Assembly: GCA_025559845.1 (NCBI GenBank)
Contig: CP048470.1
Location: 1,349,001-1,413,000 of the forward strand
From: Agrobacterium tumefaciens
GTDB taxonomy: Bacteria > Pseudomonadota > Alphaproteobacteria > Rhizobiales > Rhizobiaceae
DNA length: 64,000 nucleotides
Reading direction: 5' to 3'
Below the pieces are notes generated by a model. That model did not search any database. It had not been told where the DNA came from and was given only the letters and a program-made list of their open reading frames with translations. A program made the translations under genes and the position numbers. Shown piece by piece: positions 50,834 through 60,028 of the stretch (within the stretch, counting starts at the first letter, position 1; the number at the start of each line of letters is the position of its first letter).

Positions 50834-51994
50834 TCATGGAAACGCAGAGCGTGTGCCTTCAACGTGAATTTCACGCGTTGCGACCCGATCATTGCCGAGA
50901 CCCAGCATGCCCCCGCTCAGATTGGCGACAGGGCAGCTATGGTTCGGCAGGATGAGGATGGGGGTGCCATTGGCTGGCCGCTTTCCGCTGTAGGAGAGAA
51001 ACGCATGTTCCTCTGACAGCTTCAGCACGCTTAGTGGTTCGTCGGCACCGGCGATCCATGCCTCGCCAAAGCTGCTTGTGGCCGACGTTCCATGAGCGCC
51101 GAGATCAGACGACAGCGTTTTAGATCCGACATTGGCAATGGCGTAACGGTCATTGCCGGAAACGATGCGGGCAGCGATGCCAAGGGCAACATCCGTACGC
51201 TTTGCGATGCCGAGACGGACTGCCGTCAGATCGAGGAAAGCATAGTTTCCCGGTCGGACCTCATCCACGCCCTCAAATCCTGCATTGGACAGGAGAGTGG
51301 GTGTGCTGCCAATGGAGATGCGGTGAACCGCGACGCCGTTCTTTTCCAGGCGGAGGCGAAACTCTGACAAAAGAGAGAGTTCTTCGGTTGCCACCACTCT
51401 GATCGCATCAGGATCGGGGGCGCCGTAAGCATGGCCTGCGTGAGAGAGCAGCCCGACTAGACTCAGGTGTGGATCACGATCGATAGTCGCTGCAAGCTGC
51501 AGACCCGCATCTCCTTTCGGATCGACGCCACAGCGATGCAGGCCAACATCGACCTTGAGAAAGACCTGAACGGACATGCCGAGCTTGCGACCGGCGGAGG
51601 AAAGGGCGATGACACCCGCATCGCTTTCAGCGATGAAACGCAACCGCTGCGGTTCACCCGCCAATTTCAAAAGAGCAATGATCGTTTCTTCTGATATCAG
51701 CGGGTAGGCAATGGTGACCGGATCGTGCCCGGCTTGAAGCAGCATCTTCGCTTCATGCGCGCGCGCCACCGTAAAGCCCTTCGCACCGTGATCAGACTGC
51801 ATTCCGGCAATGGCAAGGCTCTTGTGTGTTTTCACATGCGGATGCAGTTCCGCCTGTCCGGCAACCAAGTTCGCCATCGCCCTGAGATTGCGGTCAAGCG
51901 TCGGGAGATCGATGACCACGCGTGGTTCAACAAGCGCGTCGAAACCAGAAAAGCGGTTTTCGAGCTCAGGTGTAACGGTGGTGATGGCGGTCAT
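50834..51994 (-). CDS. Fold-III PLP enzyme, D-threonine aldolase / D-serine dehydratase type
   Basis: A 386-residue alanine-racemase-fold enzyme. The N-terminal barrel has the PLP-lysine motif ELHPHVKTHKS (K55 or K58). SLVGLLSHAGHAYG, SIGSTPT and VRPGNYAFLD line the phosphate and active site. The C-terminal domain has SEEHAFLS...LPNHSCPVANLSGG, the His/Cys metal site typical of D-threonine aldolase and eukaryotic-type D-serine dehydratase. It acts on D-beta-hydroxy amino acids. It is the last gene of the catabolic operon and lies next to an N-carbamoyl-D-amino-acid hydrolase, so a D-amino acid intermediate is plausible. Confidence 0.85.
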   Translation of the reverse strand: MTAITTVTPELENRFSGFDALVEPRVVIDLPTLDRNLRAMANLVAGQAELHPHVKTHKSLAIAGMQSDHGAKGFTVARAHEAKMLLQAGHDPVTIAYPLISEETIIALLKLAGEPQRLRFIAESDAGVIALSSAGRKLGMSVQVFLKVDVGLHRCGVDPKGDAGLQLAATIDRDPHLSLVGLLSHAGHAYGAPDPDAIRVVATEELSLLSEFRLRLEKNGVAVHRISIGSTPTLLSNAGFEGVDEVRPGNYAFLDLTAVRLGIAKRTDVALGIAARIVSGNDRYAIANVGSKTLSSDLGAHGTSATSSFGEAWIAGADEPLSVLKLSEEHAFLSYSGKRPANGTPILILPNHSCPVANLSGGMLGLGNDRVATREIHVEGTRSAFP

Positions 51995-52035
51995 GCTTGC
52001 ACTTTCAAAAGAAAACGGGGAGGGGAAAGTCCGGC

Positions 52036-53907
52036 TTAGAAGACAACCGGGTGGGTCGCTCCGGTCTGGACGTTGACCAGACCCTGCGGGGCATGGTCGC
52101 TCGGTGCAACCAGCACCCAGCGCCAGGGCGCGCAGGTCAGAGTGGCAAACGCCAGCCGCTCAGGAAATCCCGGGAACCAGCGCGGCATGAAGGTCGGCTC
52201 GTACATCCATTCTATCTTTTCGCCGGCTGCATAAAGCGCCTGCATTTCCTCGTGCAATGCTTCTGCCGAGCGGCAGCTCATCAGACCCGCCACCTCGTAA
52301 CGAACGCGGGCAACGACCTCACCCGCGTGGACCAGCGCCCAGCCGCCGTCATTGTCTGCGACCGCATTGACGGCTTTTGCCATCGCGTCGTCGGACGAGC
52401 CGACGCACCAGATATTATGTTTGTCATGCGCCATCGAGCAGGCAAGTGCTGTGTCTGGCGTTGCCGGACCACAGCCGAGCCAGAACATTTTCGACACGCC
52501 GGCCGTTCCGGAGAAGCGGTCAATGACGGAGAATTTGGTGAGGTTGCGGCTCTCGTCTCGCTGCACCAGGCCATCTTTCACCGGCAGATCGTAAGTGAGG
52601 AAGTCATCTGTCCAGTGGAAAGGACGCAGGACCGCGGCGGTCATGGTTTCTCGGCCAGGAGCAGCCTTGATGGCGAAATCGTCTGCCGTCAGATGCCGAC
52701 CGATGTTGACGGTCTTTCGGGCCCATTCCGGCCAGTCTATCTGGGGTACCTCCGGCAGGAAGGTCTTACCTTCAGAGACCTGCCGTCCGTCCGCCCAGAC
52801 CTTGGCGATTTCGAATGTCTCGACATCGGAAAGCAGCACGATGTCGGCATAACGGCCAGGAGCGATCGAGCCGACCCAGGGTGTCAGCCGCATGTGGCGG
52901 GCCGGGTTGATTGTCACGCACTGAATGGCGATTTCCGGCGCAAGGCCAGCTTGAATTGCAAGTCGAACATTATGGTCTGTCGCACCAAGTTTCAGCGTGT
53001 CGGAGGCAGAACGGTCGTCCGTCGTCAGCGCGATCTGCGACCAGTCGGAAAGGCCGCGCTCCAGAAGGCCCTTGATGACCTCCGGCAGACTGTGCGGACG
53101 TAGCTCCATGAAGAGGCCATGTGTGAGCTTGTCCCAGAATTCCTCGACGGTCCACGCCTCGTGATCGGAGGACAGTCCGGCGGCGGCGAAAGCATTGATT
53201 GTCGGCAGATCGCGGATGCCCGCGGCATGTCCCTCAACCACGGCGCGCTTTTCGAAAGTTGCGCGGATCATGCCCCACAAACGGTCGTAAGAAGGGTTTT
53301 CCGGGTTCCAGACGGCTGGCCAGTCCATCACCTCATCAAGCCCTGCCGTCATCAGGCTGTCCTGAAGGAAAGCCTTCTGTTCATCGTAGCCGAAGTAACC
53401 GCCGCCGTGTTCATAGGCAGTGGGCGGTACTGCAGAGCCGGGCAGAGGGAAAATCTTGAGTGGTGAGCCAGCCTCACGTGCCTTTAACCAGAACTCCAGC
53501 GTTTTCGCACCGTTGACGTTGGAGAATTCATGGCTTGCCTCACAGGTCCAGGTGTTGCCACGCGGCAGAACCAACGCGGCCTCCCATTCCGGTGTCAGAT
53601 GCGAGCTTTCGATGTGCTTGTGGACTTCTCCAAGGCCCGGAACGGCAGATAGATTGGGTTCGTGCACGCGGATTGAGACTTCACCCGGATAGCTGCCTGC
53701 CTTGCCGACATAGGCAATGCGACGATCCTTGATGATGATTTCCTGGTCGTCCGACCATGTACGGGTTGCGACATCAAGCAGCCGCCCGACCCGCAGGGCC
53801 ACATCAGCCTTCTCCTTGCCCAGGGCAACAAGCGTCAACCGCTGGCGGATCTTGATCTCGCTGGCGGCATCAATGGAAATATCCTGGATCGTCGTATCGT
53901 TGGTCAT
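52036..53907 (-). CDS. Adenine-deaminase-family metal-dependent amidohydrolase
   Basis: A 623-residue amidohydrolase. The metal motif H-x-H appears as GLGEVHKHIESSHLTP (H96, H98); ADVALRVGRLLDVATRTW matches the N-terminal strand of Ade-type enzymes, EGHAAG supplies another metal His, and ALTTDDRSASDTLKLGATDHNVRLAIQAGL and NPARHMRLTPWVGSIAPGRYADIVLL end the barrel. The C-terminal domain (from about 400) is the family-specific extension. Adenine deaminase converts adenine to hypoxanthine, but this subgroup is diverse and the operon suggests a different cyclic or N-carbamoyl substrate. It overlaps the preceding regulator gene by 4 bases. Confidence 0.8.
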   Translation of the reverse strand: MTNDTTIQDISIDAASEIKIRQRLTLVALGKEKADVALRVGRLLDVATRTWSDDQEIIIKDRRIAYVGKAGSYPGEVSIRVHEPNLSAVPGLGEVHKHIESSHLTPEWEAALVLPRGNTWTCEASHEFSNVNGAKTLEFWLKAREAGSPLKIFPLPGSAVPPTAYEHGGGYFGYDEQKAFLQDSLMTAGLDEVMDWPAVWNPENPSYDRLWGMIRATFEKRAVVEGHAAGIRDLPTINAFAAAGLSSDHEAWTVEEFWDKLTHGLFMELRPHSLPEVIKGLLERGLSDWSQIALTTDDRSASDTLKLGATDHNVRLAIQAGLAPEIAIQCVTINPARHMRLTPWVGSIAPGRYADIVLLSDVETFEIAKVWADGRQVSEGKTFLPEVPQIDWPEWARKTVNIGRHLTADDFAIKAAPGRETMTAAVLRPFHWTDDFLTYDLPVKDGLVQRDESRNLTKFSVIDRFSGTAGVSKMFWLGCGPATPDTALACSMAHDKHNIWCVGSSDDAMAKAVNAVADNDGGWALVHAGEVVARVRYEVAGLMSCRSAEALHEEMQALYAAGEKIEWMYEPTFMPRWFPGFPERLAFATLTCAPWRWVLVAPSDHAPQGLVNVQTGATHPVVF

Positions 53908-54563
53908 GCTGTGTCCTCGCCGGAATGTACCGCGCTTGCAGGACGTTCCAGGCAGATTGAGAGAATGCGGGCGATCTTGTCGCTGTTGGAAGAAAAGCCG
54001 TGCTCACTGGCGCCGTCGAAATAGACGCTATCGCCGGTCTTGAGCACGACGGGCGTGTATGGCTCCATGAAGAAGGTCACTTCGCCGTCCAGTACGTAGA
54101 CGAATTCTTCGGCTCGATGGGCGCTGCGAACGGTCTTGGCGTTGCCGGTACGCTTGGGAATGTCGATGACCATGGGCTGCATGGATTTTGCCGCCAGGCC
54201 AGAGGCGAGCGCTTCATAGGCGCCCATCTTGTTCACATAGGTCGTGCCTTCACCGGCGCGCGTGATAACCCGGGCTGCGGAGGCAAATTTCTGGGTCGAG
54301 CTGCCGATTAGGTCAGCAAAGTCGATGCCAAGTCCATCCGCCAGGCGCACCAGAACGCTGTAGGCCGGTGTCGACTGGTTGTTTTCGATTTTTGACAATG
54401 CAGAGATGGAAACGCCTGTGCGACGAGAAACCTCGGCAAGCGTCCAACGTTTTTCGAAGCGCAGCCGCGACAGGATTGCACCAACGGGCATACCGACGGG
54501 TTTTTCCGCGCTTCGCCCGTCAATTGCTACCGGCCTGTTCGGCGTTGCCTCATGTTCCGCCAT
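53904..54563 (-). CDS. XRE-cupin transcriptional regulator
   Basis: A 219-residue regulator with an N-terminal Cro/CI helix-turn-helix (LSRLRFEKRWTLAEVSRRTGVSISALSKIENNQSTPAYSVLVRLADGLGIDFADLI, about 30-85) and a C-terminal cupin that binds a small molecule (RAEEFVYVLDGEVTFFMEPYTPVVLKTGDSVYFDGASEHGFSS). It is embedded in the operon it presumably regulates, between the carbamoylase and the amidohydrolase. ATG at 54563 has GAGAGG 6 bp upstream; the long frame to 54710 is not homologous. A matching inverted repeat lies upstream of the operon. Confidence 0.88.
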   Translation of the reverse strand: MAEHEATPNRPVAIDGRSAEKPVGMPVGAILSRLRFEKRWTLAEVSRRTGVSISALSKIENNQSTPAYSVLVRLADGLGIDFADLIGSSTQKFASAARVITRAGEGTTYVNKMGAYEALASGLAAKSMQPMVIDIPKRTGNAKTVRSAHRAEEFVYVLDGEVTFFMEPYTPVVLKTGDSVYFDGASEHGFSSNSDKIARILSICLERPASAVHSGEDTA

Positions 54564-54592
54564 ATAATGCCTCTCAATCCTGCCGATAGTTC

Positions 54593-55528
54593 TCAAACCT
54601 CGACAATTGGTCCCTTGCGCTCCACGATCAGACCGTATTGCGATGGCTCGCGGTGTCGAGCGAAATCGAAAATCGTGCGCTTGTACAGGACGCCCATGTC
54701 GAGGTCGCACCTGGCGCTGATGATCTCATCACCAGTTGTGGATGCCATCGCGACGATCTGGCCGGATGGTGCGACGATCATCGACAAGCCGATCATGTTC
54801 GTGCCTTCTTCACAGCCGGCCTTGGCAGCAGCGGCGACCCAGGTGGCGTTCTGATAGGCGCCTGCCTGCAATGACAGCTGGTGATGGAAGCCGGTCAACT
54901 GGTCGAAATCGAAGACGCCGGTGTGATTGTCCGGTGTGTTGTAGCCAACAAACACCATCTCTGCCCCCTGCAAGGCCATGACGCGATAGGTTTCCGGCCA
55001 GCGTCGATCGTTGCAGATGCACATGCCGACGATGCCGTCCATCGTGCGCCAGACCGGAAAGCCCAGATTGCCGGGCTCGAAATAGCGCTTTTCCAGATGC
55101 TGGGCATCACGGCCGGGCACCGGCTCAGCGTGGCCGGGGAGGTGAACCTTGCGATATTTGCCGACAATCTCGCCTTTTGAGTCGACGATGATCGAGGTGT
55201 TGAAATGCCGAGTACGGCCATCTTCTTCGGCCAGTTCAGCATAACCGATGTAGAAGCCGATGCCGAGTTCTCTGGCCGCGTCGAAGAGTGGCTGTGTCTC
55301 CGACCCCGGCATTTCCCGTTCGAAATAGCTGTCGATCTCGGCCTGATCGTTTAAAACCCAGCGTGGGAAAAAGGTGGTGAATGCAAGTTCGGGGAAAACC
55401 ACAAATTCTGCACCGCGCGATTTTGCCTCGCGCAGCAGTTCGATCTGCCGCTTCACGATCTGCGGACGGCTATCTATACGGGCAATCGGGCCCATCTGTG
55501 CGCAGGCAATGTTGATGAAGCGGGCCAT
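54593..55528 (-). CDS. N-carbamoyl-D-amino acid hydrolase (D-carbamoylase)
   Basis: A 311-residue nitrilase-superfamily amidase. With the ATG at 55528 the catalytic triad falls at E47 (VFPELAFTTFFPRW), K127 (GKYRKVHLPGH) and C172 (CICNDRRWPE), the positions I remember for the Agrobacterium D-carbamoylase. HLEKRYFEPGNLGFPVW, GYNTP and LTGFHHQLSLQAGAYQNATW are also strongly carbamoylase-like. The reaction is N-carbamoyl-D-amino acid to D-amino acid, CO2 and ammonia. No hydantoinase gene of the usual type is adjacent. A GTG at 55534 overlapping the ATPase stop is the alternative start. Confidence 0.87.
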   Translation of the reverse strand: MARFINIACAQMGPIARIDSRPQIVKRQIELLREAKSRGAEFVVFPELAFTTFFPRWVLNDQAEIDSYFEREMPGSETQPLFDAARELGIGFYIGYAELAEEDGRTRHFNTSIIVDSKGEIVGKYRKVHLPGHAEPVPGRDAQHLEKRYFEPGNLGFPVWRTMDGIVGMCICNDRRWPETYRVMALQGAEMVFVGYNTPDNHTGVFDFDQLTGFHHQLSLQAGAYQNATWVAAAAKAGCEEGTNMIGLSMIVAPSGQIVAMASTTGDEIISARCDLDMGVLYKRTIFDFARHREPSQYGLIVERKGPIVEV

Positions 55529-55530
55529 CG

Positions 55531-56616
55531 TCACGTGTCCTTTTTGCTGGAAATGGCTTCGAACGGCAGGATCGCACTGTGCAGCGGATTGATGGTCAGG
55601 CCCACGGCCGTGCCGGCCTCGAATGGGGTCTCGATCGATCCCAAAGCCACCAGCGTGCCCGCCGAGCTTTCGCAGTGATACTGATAACTGCGGCCCAGAA
55701 AGGTTCGCAGGCCGATGTTTGTCGTGATGCCTTCGCCGGCGATGTCGGGCGTCAGGCCCTCGGGACGTGTAGCGATCAGGCCCCGATCAGGAATTTCACC
55801 GAAGTCGGCACTGGAGAGGATAACACGGCTTCCGCCCTCGAATTCAACGCTCACCTTGCCATTTGCCAGACGGTCGACGACACGGAAGGGCAGGATGTTC
55901 TCGAATCCGACGAAACGGGCGACGAAGGCGTTCGCCGGTCGGCGATAAAGAACCTCCGGGGTATCGAGCTGGACAACACGTCCAGCATCCATGATGGCAA
56001 CCTTGTCAGAGATTGAAAACGCCTCTTCCTGATCATGGGTTACGTAGACGGCTGTACGCTGACCGGCCATCTGCAGGCGGCGGATCTGCACCCGCATATC
56101 GACACGCAGTTTTGCATCGAGGTTGGAAAGCGGCTCATCGAACATCATCAGTGGTGGATCGATGACAAGCGCGCGCGCCAGTGCGACACGTTGCTTCTGG
56201 CCACCGGAAAGCGCAGATGGCAGGCGATTGGCCAGGTGCGCCATGCCGACGATTTCAAGCATCTCAATCGAACGCTTCTGGCGCTCTGCAGCAGCAATGC
56301 CGCGTTGTTTCAGTCCGAAACTGACATTGTCGATGACGGTTAGATGCGGCAGCAGTGCGTAGTTCTGGAATACTAGGCCGATGTCGCGCCGGTGCGGCGG
56401 CAAACTGGTCAGCTCCTTGTCACCAAGCCTGATGGAGCCAGTAGAAGGCTTGATAAAACCTGCGATCAGTCGAAGCGTTGTCGTCTTGCCGCAGCCGGAT
56501 GCGCCAAGCAGCGAAATCAATTCGCCGCTTTTGACGGTCAGGTTCAGATCATCGAGAATGCGGGTGGGGCCATAATGGGCGGAGACGCCGGTGAGCGAAA
56601 GGGTAGGACTGGTCAT
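55531..56616 (-). CDS. ABC transporter ATPase, PotA/spermidine-putrescine type
   Basis: A 361-residue importer ATPase: Walker A LGASGCGKTTTLRLI, Q-loop VFQNYALLPHLTV, signature PSALSGGQKQRVALARAL, Walker B LMMFDEPLSNLDAKL, H-loop VTHDQEEAFS, and a C-terminal TOBE domain (about 275-355). It pairs with the two permeases and the binding protein upstream. The family imports polyamines, thiamine, Fe3+, opines or related compounds, so the substrate must come from context (carbamoylase, amidohydrolase). Confidence 0.93.
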   Translation of the reverse strand: MTSPTLSLTGVSAHYGPTRILDDLNLTVKSGELISLLGASGCGKTTTLRLIAGFIKPSTGSIRLGDKELTSLPPHRRDIGLVFQNYALLPHLTVIDNVSFGLKQRGIAAAERQKRSIEMLEIVGMAHLANRLPSALSGGQKQRVALARALVIDPPLMMFDEPLSNLDAKLRVDMRVQIRRLQMAGQRTAVYVTHDQEEAFSISDKVAIMDAGRVVQLDTPEVLYRRPANAFVARFVGFENILPFRVVDRLANGKVSVEFEGGSRVILSSADFGEIPDRGLIATRPEGLTPDIAGEGITTNIGLRTFLGRSYQYHCESSAGTLVALGSIETPFEAGTAVGLTINPLHSAILPFEAISSKKDT

Positions 56617-56620
56617 CGGT

Positions 56621-57409
56621 CTATCTCATGACTTTCGACAGGCCGAGCGTGCGTTCGACGATCACGATAACAATCGCCGTCAGAAGCATCAGGAGCACGG
56701 AAACAGCGGCAACTGATGGATCGAAATGCTGCTCGACATAGGTAAACAGGTTGATTGGGAGCGTGCTGACGCCGGGTCCGGTCAGGAAGAGCGATACGGA
56801 CACGTCGTTCATGGAGGAAATGAAGGCGAGGATGAAGGCTGCGACGATGCCCGAGCGGATGTTGGGCAAGACCACCGTGAAGAAAGTTTTGAGTGGCGAG
56901 CAACCAAGCGAGATCGCAGCTTCCTCCGCGCTGAAATCGAAGCTTGAAAGGCTCGCTCCGATGACGCGCACTGCATAAGGGATGGCAATGATCGTGTGGC
57001 CGATCAAGAGCGCGGTCATGACGGGAAGCTCCAGCGTCACGATCACGGTTTTCAGAAGCGAAAAACCGAACACGATTTCGGGTACCAGTACGGGAAGGAA
57101 GAAAATCGATCCGAACCAGCCAGGAATGACGGAGCGATGGCGAACCAACGCATAGGCCACTGGAATGCCGACCAGCATGGCAATGCCGGTGCCAAGCGTT
57201 GCGACGATCAGGCTGGTCTTGAAGCTTTCCATGAAGCTCTCGTTCTGCAGAACGAAGGCGTACCAGCGAAGCGACAGGCCTTGTGGCGGGAAGGAGAGAA
57301 ACGTTCCGGGTGTCAGCGATGCGCCGAAGATGATGAACAGCGGTGCCAGCAGGAAAATGAACACCAGGACGGCCATCAAGCGGGTGAAAAGGGAGGTGGT
57401 GTCAGTCAT
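56621..57409 (-). CDS. ABC transporter permease, PotC type
   Basis: A 262-residue permease with about six membrane helices and a BPD_transp_1 domain. The EAA loop that docks to the ATPase reads EEAAISLGCSPLKTFFTVVLPNIRSGI. It is the second permease of the PotABCD-like importer, 4 bp before the ATPase gene. ATG at 57409 (MTDTTSLFTR) is used since the extra 22 upstream codons overlap the other permease gene. Confidence 0.9.
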   Translation of the reverse strand: MTDTTSLFTRLMAVLVFIFLLAPLFIIFGASLTPGTFLSFPPQGLSLRWYAFVLQNESFMESFKTSLIVATLGTGIAMLVGIPVAYALVRHRSVIPGWFGSIFFLPVLVPEIVFGFSLLKTVIVTLELPVMTALLIGHTIIAIPYAVRVIGASLSSFDFSAEEAAISLGCSPLKTFFTVVLPNIRSGIVAAFILAFISSMNDVSVSLFLTGPGVSTLPINLFTYVEQHFDPSVAAVSVLLMLLTAIVIVIVERTLGLSKVMR

Positions 57410-57416
57410 CGCCCGA

Positions 57417-58253
57417 TTATCCTGCAGAGGGGTTGAGACGTCGTGCGGCGAACTGGCCGACAAGGACGACAGCAAAAGTGATCGCGACCATCACGACGGC
57501 GATAACGCCAGCGGCGTCCCAGTCGAAGCTGATCATCGCCTTTTCGTTGAGCAGTGTCGGAAGGATGGTCTCCGCTTCACCGCCGAGCAGACGGCCCGTC
57601 GCAAATGCCGCAAGGCTTCCGGTGAAGACCAGAACGCCGCCGACCAGAAGGCCAGGCGCGATAAGCGGTAGCGTAACTTGTCGAAAGACAGCTCGCGGCG
57701 ATGCGCCAAGCGACGTAGCAGCATCGATGATGCTGCGGTCGATCGCCTCGATAACGCCAATCAGGGAAAGGACGGCAAGCGGGGTGAACAGGTAAACAAG
57801 GCCGAGGATCAATGACACCTCGGTAAAAAGCAGCGGAATCGGTTCGTTGATAATTCCAAGTGACAGCAGTGTGGAATTCAGCAGGCCGTTGCGACCGAGC
57901 ACGATCATCCAGGCGAAGCTGCGCACGATCGCGCCTGTCAGCAGCGGGAATACCGCGCAGACAAGCAGGATTTGCCGCCAGAGGCCGCTGGCGCGTGCAA
58001 TGACGCTTGCGGCAAAATAGCCGAGAACGAGAGACAGCACCGACGTGACAAGCGCGACGCGGACGGAGCGCACGATGACGGTGATGTTGTAGTCGTAGCT
58101 GAAGAACTGGCGGTAGAGAGCGAGACGATCGCCCTCTGGGCCAATTGTTCCAGTAAATGTATCTGCAACTGGCAAGACGAGAAGGCCGAGGACGATAAGC
58201 GTCCCCGGCAACACCAGAAGGTAAGGTAAAGCCTGACCGGGCCGGATGTTCAT
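57417..58253 (-). CDS. ABC transporter permease, PotB type
   Basis: A 278-residue permease with six predicted membrane helices; the EAA loop is IIDAATSLGASPRAVFRQVTLPLIAPGL. It forms the channel with the PotC-like subunit. ATG at 58253 (MNIRPGQALPYLLVLPG) is preferred over 58313, which would run into the binding-protein gene spacer. Co-transcribed with neighbours at 7-24 bp spacing. Confidence 0.9.
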   Translation of the reverse strand: MNIRPGQALPYLLVLPGTLIVLGLLVLPVADTFTGTIGPEGDRLALYRQFFSYDYNITVIVRSVRVALVTSVLSLVLGYFAASVIARASGLWRQILLVCAVFPLLTGAIVRSFAWMIVLGRNGLLNSTLLSLGIINEPIPLLFTEVSLILGLVYLFTPLAVLSLIGVIEAIDRSIIDAATSLGASPRAVFRQVTLPLIAPGLLVGGVLVFTGSLAAFATGRLLGGEAETILPTLLNEKAMISFDWDAAGVIAVVMVAITFAVVLVGQFAARRLNPSAG

Positions 58254-58276
58254 TGGTCGATATCCACCGTTTCGGC

Positions 58277-59302
58277 TTATTTCGCGAAAATATCGTTCCA
58301 GCGGCGTTCCCAATCAGGCTTCTGTGCGAGAATGGCCTTGAAGTCAGGTTTGCGCAGCTTTGCGATGGCGTCGGCGCCGTAAGCCATGTCGCCGACCTTC
58401 TCAGGGCTGATCACGACGTTCTTGTTGACAGGGCTATCGCCAACGGCCACGAACTTTTCCTGAACGTCCTTGGAGAGTTTGTAGTTGATGAACTGATAGG
58501 CAAGTTCAGGATTGTTGGCCTTTTTGCCGATGTTCAGCGTGTTGAAGATGGCATAATCGCCTTCAGACAACGGCGCCCACTTGGCATTTGGAACAGCTTT
58601 GTGAATAGCCGGCGCAGCAAAATCCTGAACCGCAGCGATCACCACTTCCCCGGTGGAGAAAAGGTTCACCAGTTCCGAGCCGGTGTTGTAGGTCTTGCGA
58701 ACGTTTTCCTTGAGTTCGCCCAGGCTCTTGAAGGCACCTTCCGGGTCCTTGAAGGCATCCACGCCTGCGCGTTCTCCGGCGATGACTGCTGTCAGCGGGC
58801 CCGTCGTGGTGTTGAAACCGGGGATGGCGACAAGTCCCTTGAACTCCGGACGCCACAGGTCCTTCCAGGAAGTGATCGGCTCCTTCACCTTGGAAGCATC
58901 GTACATGATGCCGTAGTGACCGGCGACGTAGGCCGGACCATACTCTTCGCCTTGGGGAGCTTTTGCAATGTCATAGACTTCGTCAAGATTTGGCAGCTTC
59001 GACCGGTCGACCTTGGCGAACACGCCCGCGTCGATGCCCTGCTGGGTGAAGGCATCGGTGATGAACATCACGTCTACGCCGCCGCGGACGCGCATCTTGT
59101 TGAGGCGGTCTGCATTGTTGCCCGTATCGATGACGACCTTGCAGCCGCAGATAGCCTCGAAAGGCTTGTAGAGAAATTCGTTCGATTGCTCGGGCGTGTA
59201 GCCCCATTCCGAAACGACCAGGGTCTTTTCCTGGGCGAGCGCCGCCGGCGCACTTGCCGCAAGAGCGACAGCCAGGGAAATCAGGGTGGATGCAAGGCGC
59301 AT
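58277..59302 (-). CDS. ABC transporter substrate-binding protein, PotD/spermidine-putrescine-like
   Basis: A 341-residue periplasmic solute-binding protein (type 2). Signal peptide MRLASTLISLAVALAASAPAALAQ. The mature fold resembles PotD/thiamine-opine binding proteins: LVVSEWGYTPEQSNEFLYKPFEAICGCKVVIDTGNNADRLNKM, DVMFITDAFTQQGIDAG, GHYGIMYDASKVKEPITSWKDLWRPEFKGLVAIP. It is the first gene of the operon, with an inverted repeat just upstream. The ligand is unknown; a D-amino acid derivative, purine or polyamine are candidates given the enzymes downstream. Confidence 0.92.
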   Translation of the reverse strand: MRLASTLISLAVALAASAPAALAQEKTLVVSEWGYTPEQSNEFLYKPFEAICGCKVVIDTGNNADRLNKMRVRGGVDVMFITDAFTQQGIDAGVFAKVDRSKLPNLDEVYDIAKAPQGEEYGPAYVAGHYGIMYDASKVKEPITSWKDLWRPEFKGLVAIPGFNTTTGPLTAVIAGERAGVDAFKDPEGAFKSLGELKENVRKTYNTGSELVNLFSTGEVVIAAVQDFAAPAIHKAVPNAKWAPLSEGDYAIFNTLNIGKKANNPELAYQFINYKLSKDVQEKFVAVGDSPVNKNVVISPEKVGDMAYGADAIAKLRKPDFKAILAQKPDWERRWNDIFAK

Positions 59303-59368
59303 GTGACGGGCTCCGTTGGGATTTGAATAATAGGGAGGCATATCGTATGTTTGCCTACGCTATAGGCA

Positions 59369-59415
59369 TTGCATTTTCTGATGCAACAAAAATTTTCTAG
59401 TTAGAGAAAATGCAA
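59369..59415. promoter_or_regulatory. Inverted-repeat operator upstream of the D-carbamoylase transport operon
   Basis: TTGCATTTTCT (59369-59379) and AGAAAATGCAA (59405-59415) are perfect 11-bp inverted repeats, with a third partial copy ATTTTCT between them. They lie about 65-115 bp upstream of the binding-protein start and are a good candidate for the operon's XRE-cupin regulator. Confidence 0.6.
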
Positions 59416-59494
59416 ACAATTAAATCCGCGTGATGACGGGCCGTTTCGTTCCCGCTGATCGGGTGTGGCAGCGCACCAAGTGCTGTGGAGAAAA

Positions 59495-59887
59495 TCAGAC
59501 TGGCTCGTTTGGTGTGGCGTAGCGCGTACGCGCCTTGACGATTTCCCGATGGTTGTCGTCGGCCCAGCCAACCAGCAACTTCATAGGCTGCAAAAAGGAC
59601 CGGCCAAGATCGGTCAACGTATATTCGACGCGTGGTGGGACTTCGGGATAGACCTTGCGTGATATGAAGCCGTCCTGCTCAAGCCGGCGCAATGTCCTTG
59701 AGAGCATCTGTTTGGAGATGTCGCCAATATCGCGCATGAGCTCGTTGAAGCGCCGGACGCCATTTTCCAGCGCCTCCAGCACCAGCAGGCTCCACTGGTC
59801 ACCAATACGATCCAGCACATCTCTTATCGGGCAGGGCTGATCGAAAACGAGGGGCTCGTCCTGGTTCGATGGGGTCGTCAATTTCAT
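59495..59887 (-). CDS. HxlR family transcriptional regulator
   Basis: A 130-residue MarR-like winged-helix regulator of the HxlR (DUF24) family: CPIRDVLDRIGDQWSLLVLEAL with the conserved early Cys, RFNELMRDIGDISKQMLSRTLRRLEQDGFISRKVYPEVPPRVEYTLTDLGRSF and a C-terminal helix. Cysteine-based redox or aldehyde sensing is common in this family. Start ATG at 59887 follows GGAGAGGAAGGA. It is divergent from an NmrA-like oxidoreductase gene, its probable target. Confidence 0.9.
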   Translation of the reverse strand: MKLTTPSNQDEPLVFDQPCPIRDVLDRIGDQWSLLVLEALENGVRRFNELMRDIGDISKQMLSRTLRRLEQDGFISRKVYPEVPPRVEYTLTDLGRSFLQPMKLLVGWADDNHREIVKARTRYATPNEPV

Positions 59888-60028
59888 TCCTTCCTCTCCG
59901 CCAAAGGTCATTGTCGTGTGACCAGATCAACGAAAGATGACTTCTTGCGCAGGCCATTTATCTGTCATAGCAAACTTATAGGTCTATATTTTAGACCGTA
60001 TTAACAGTTACGCCAAGGAGCTGTCGTC

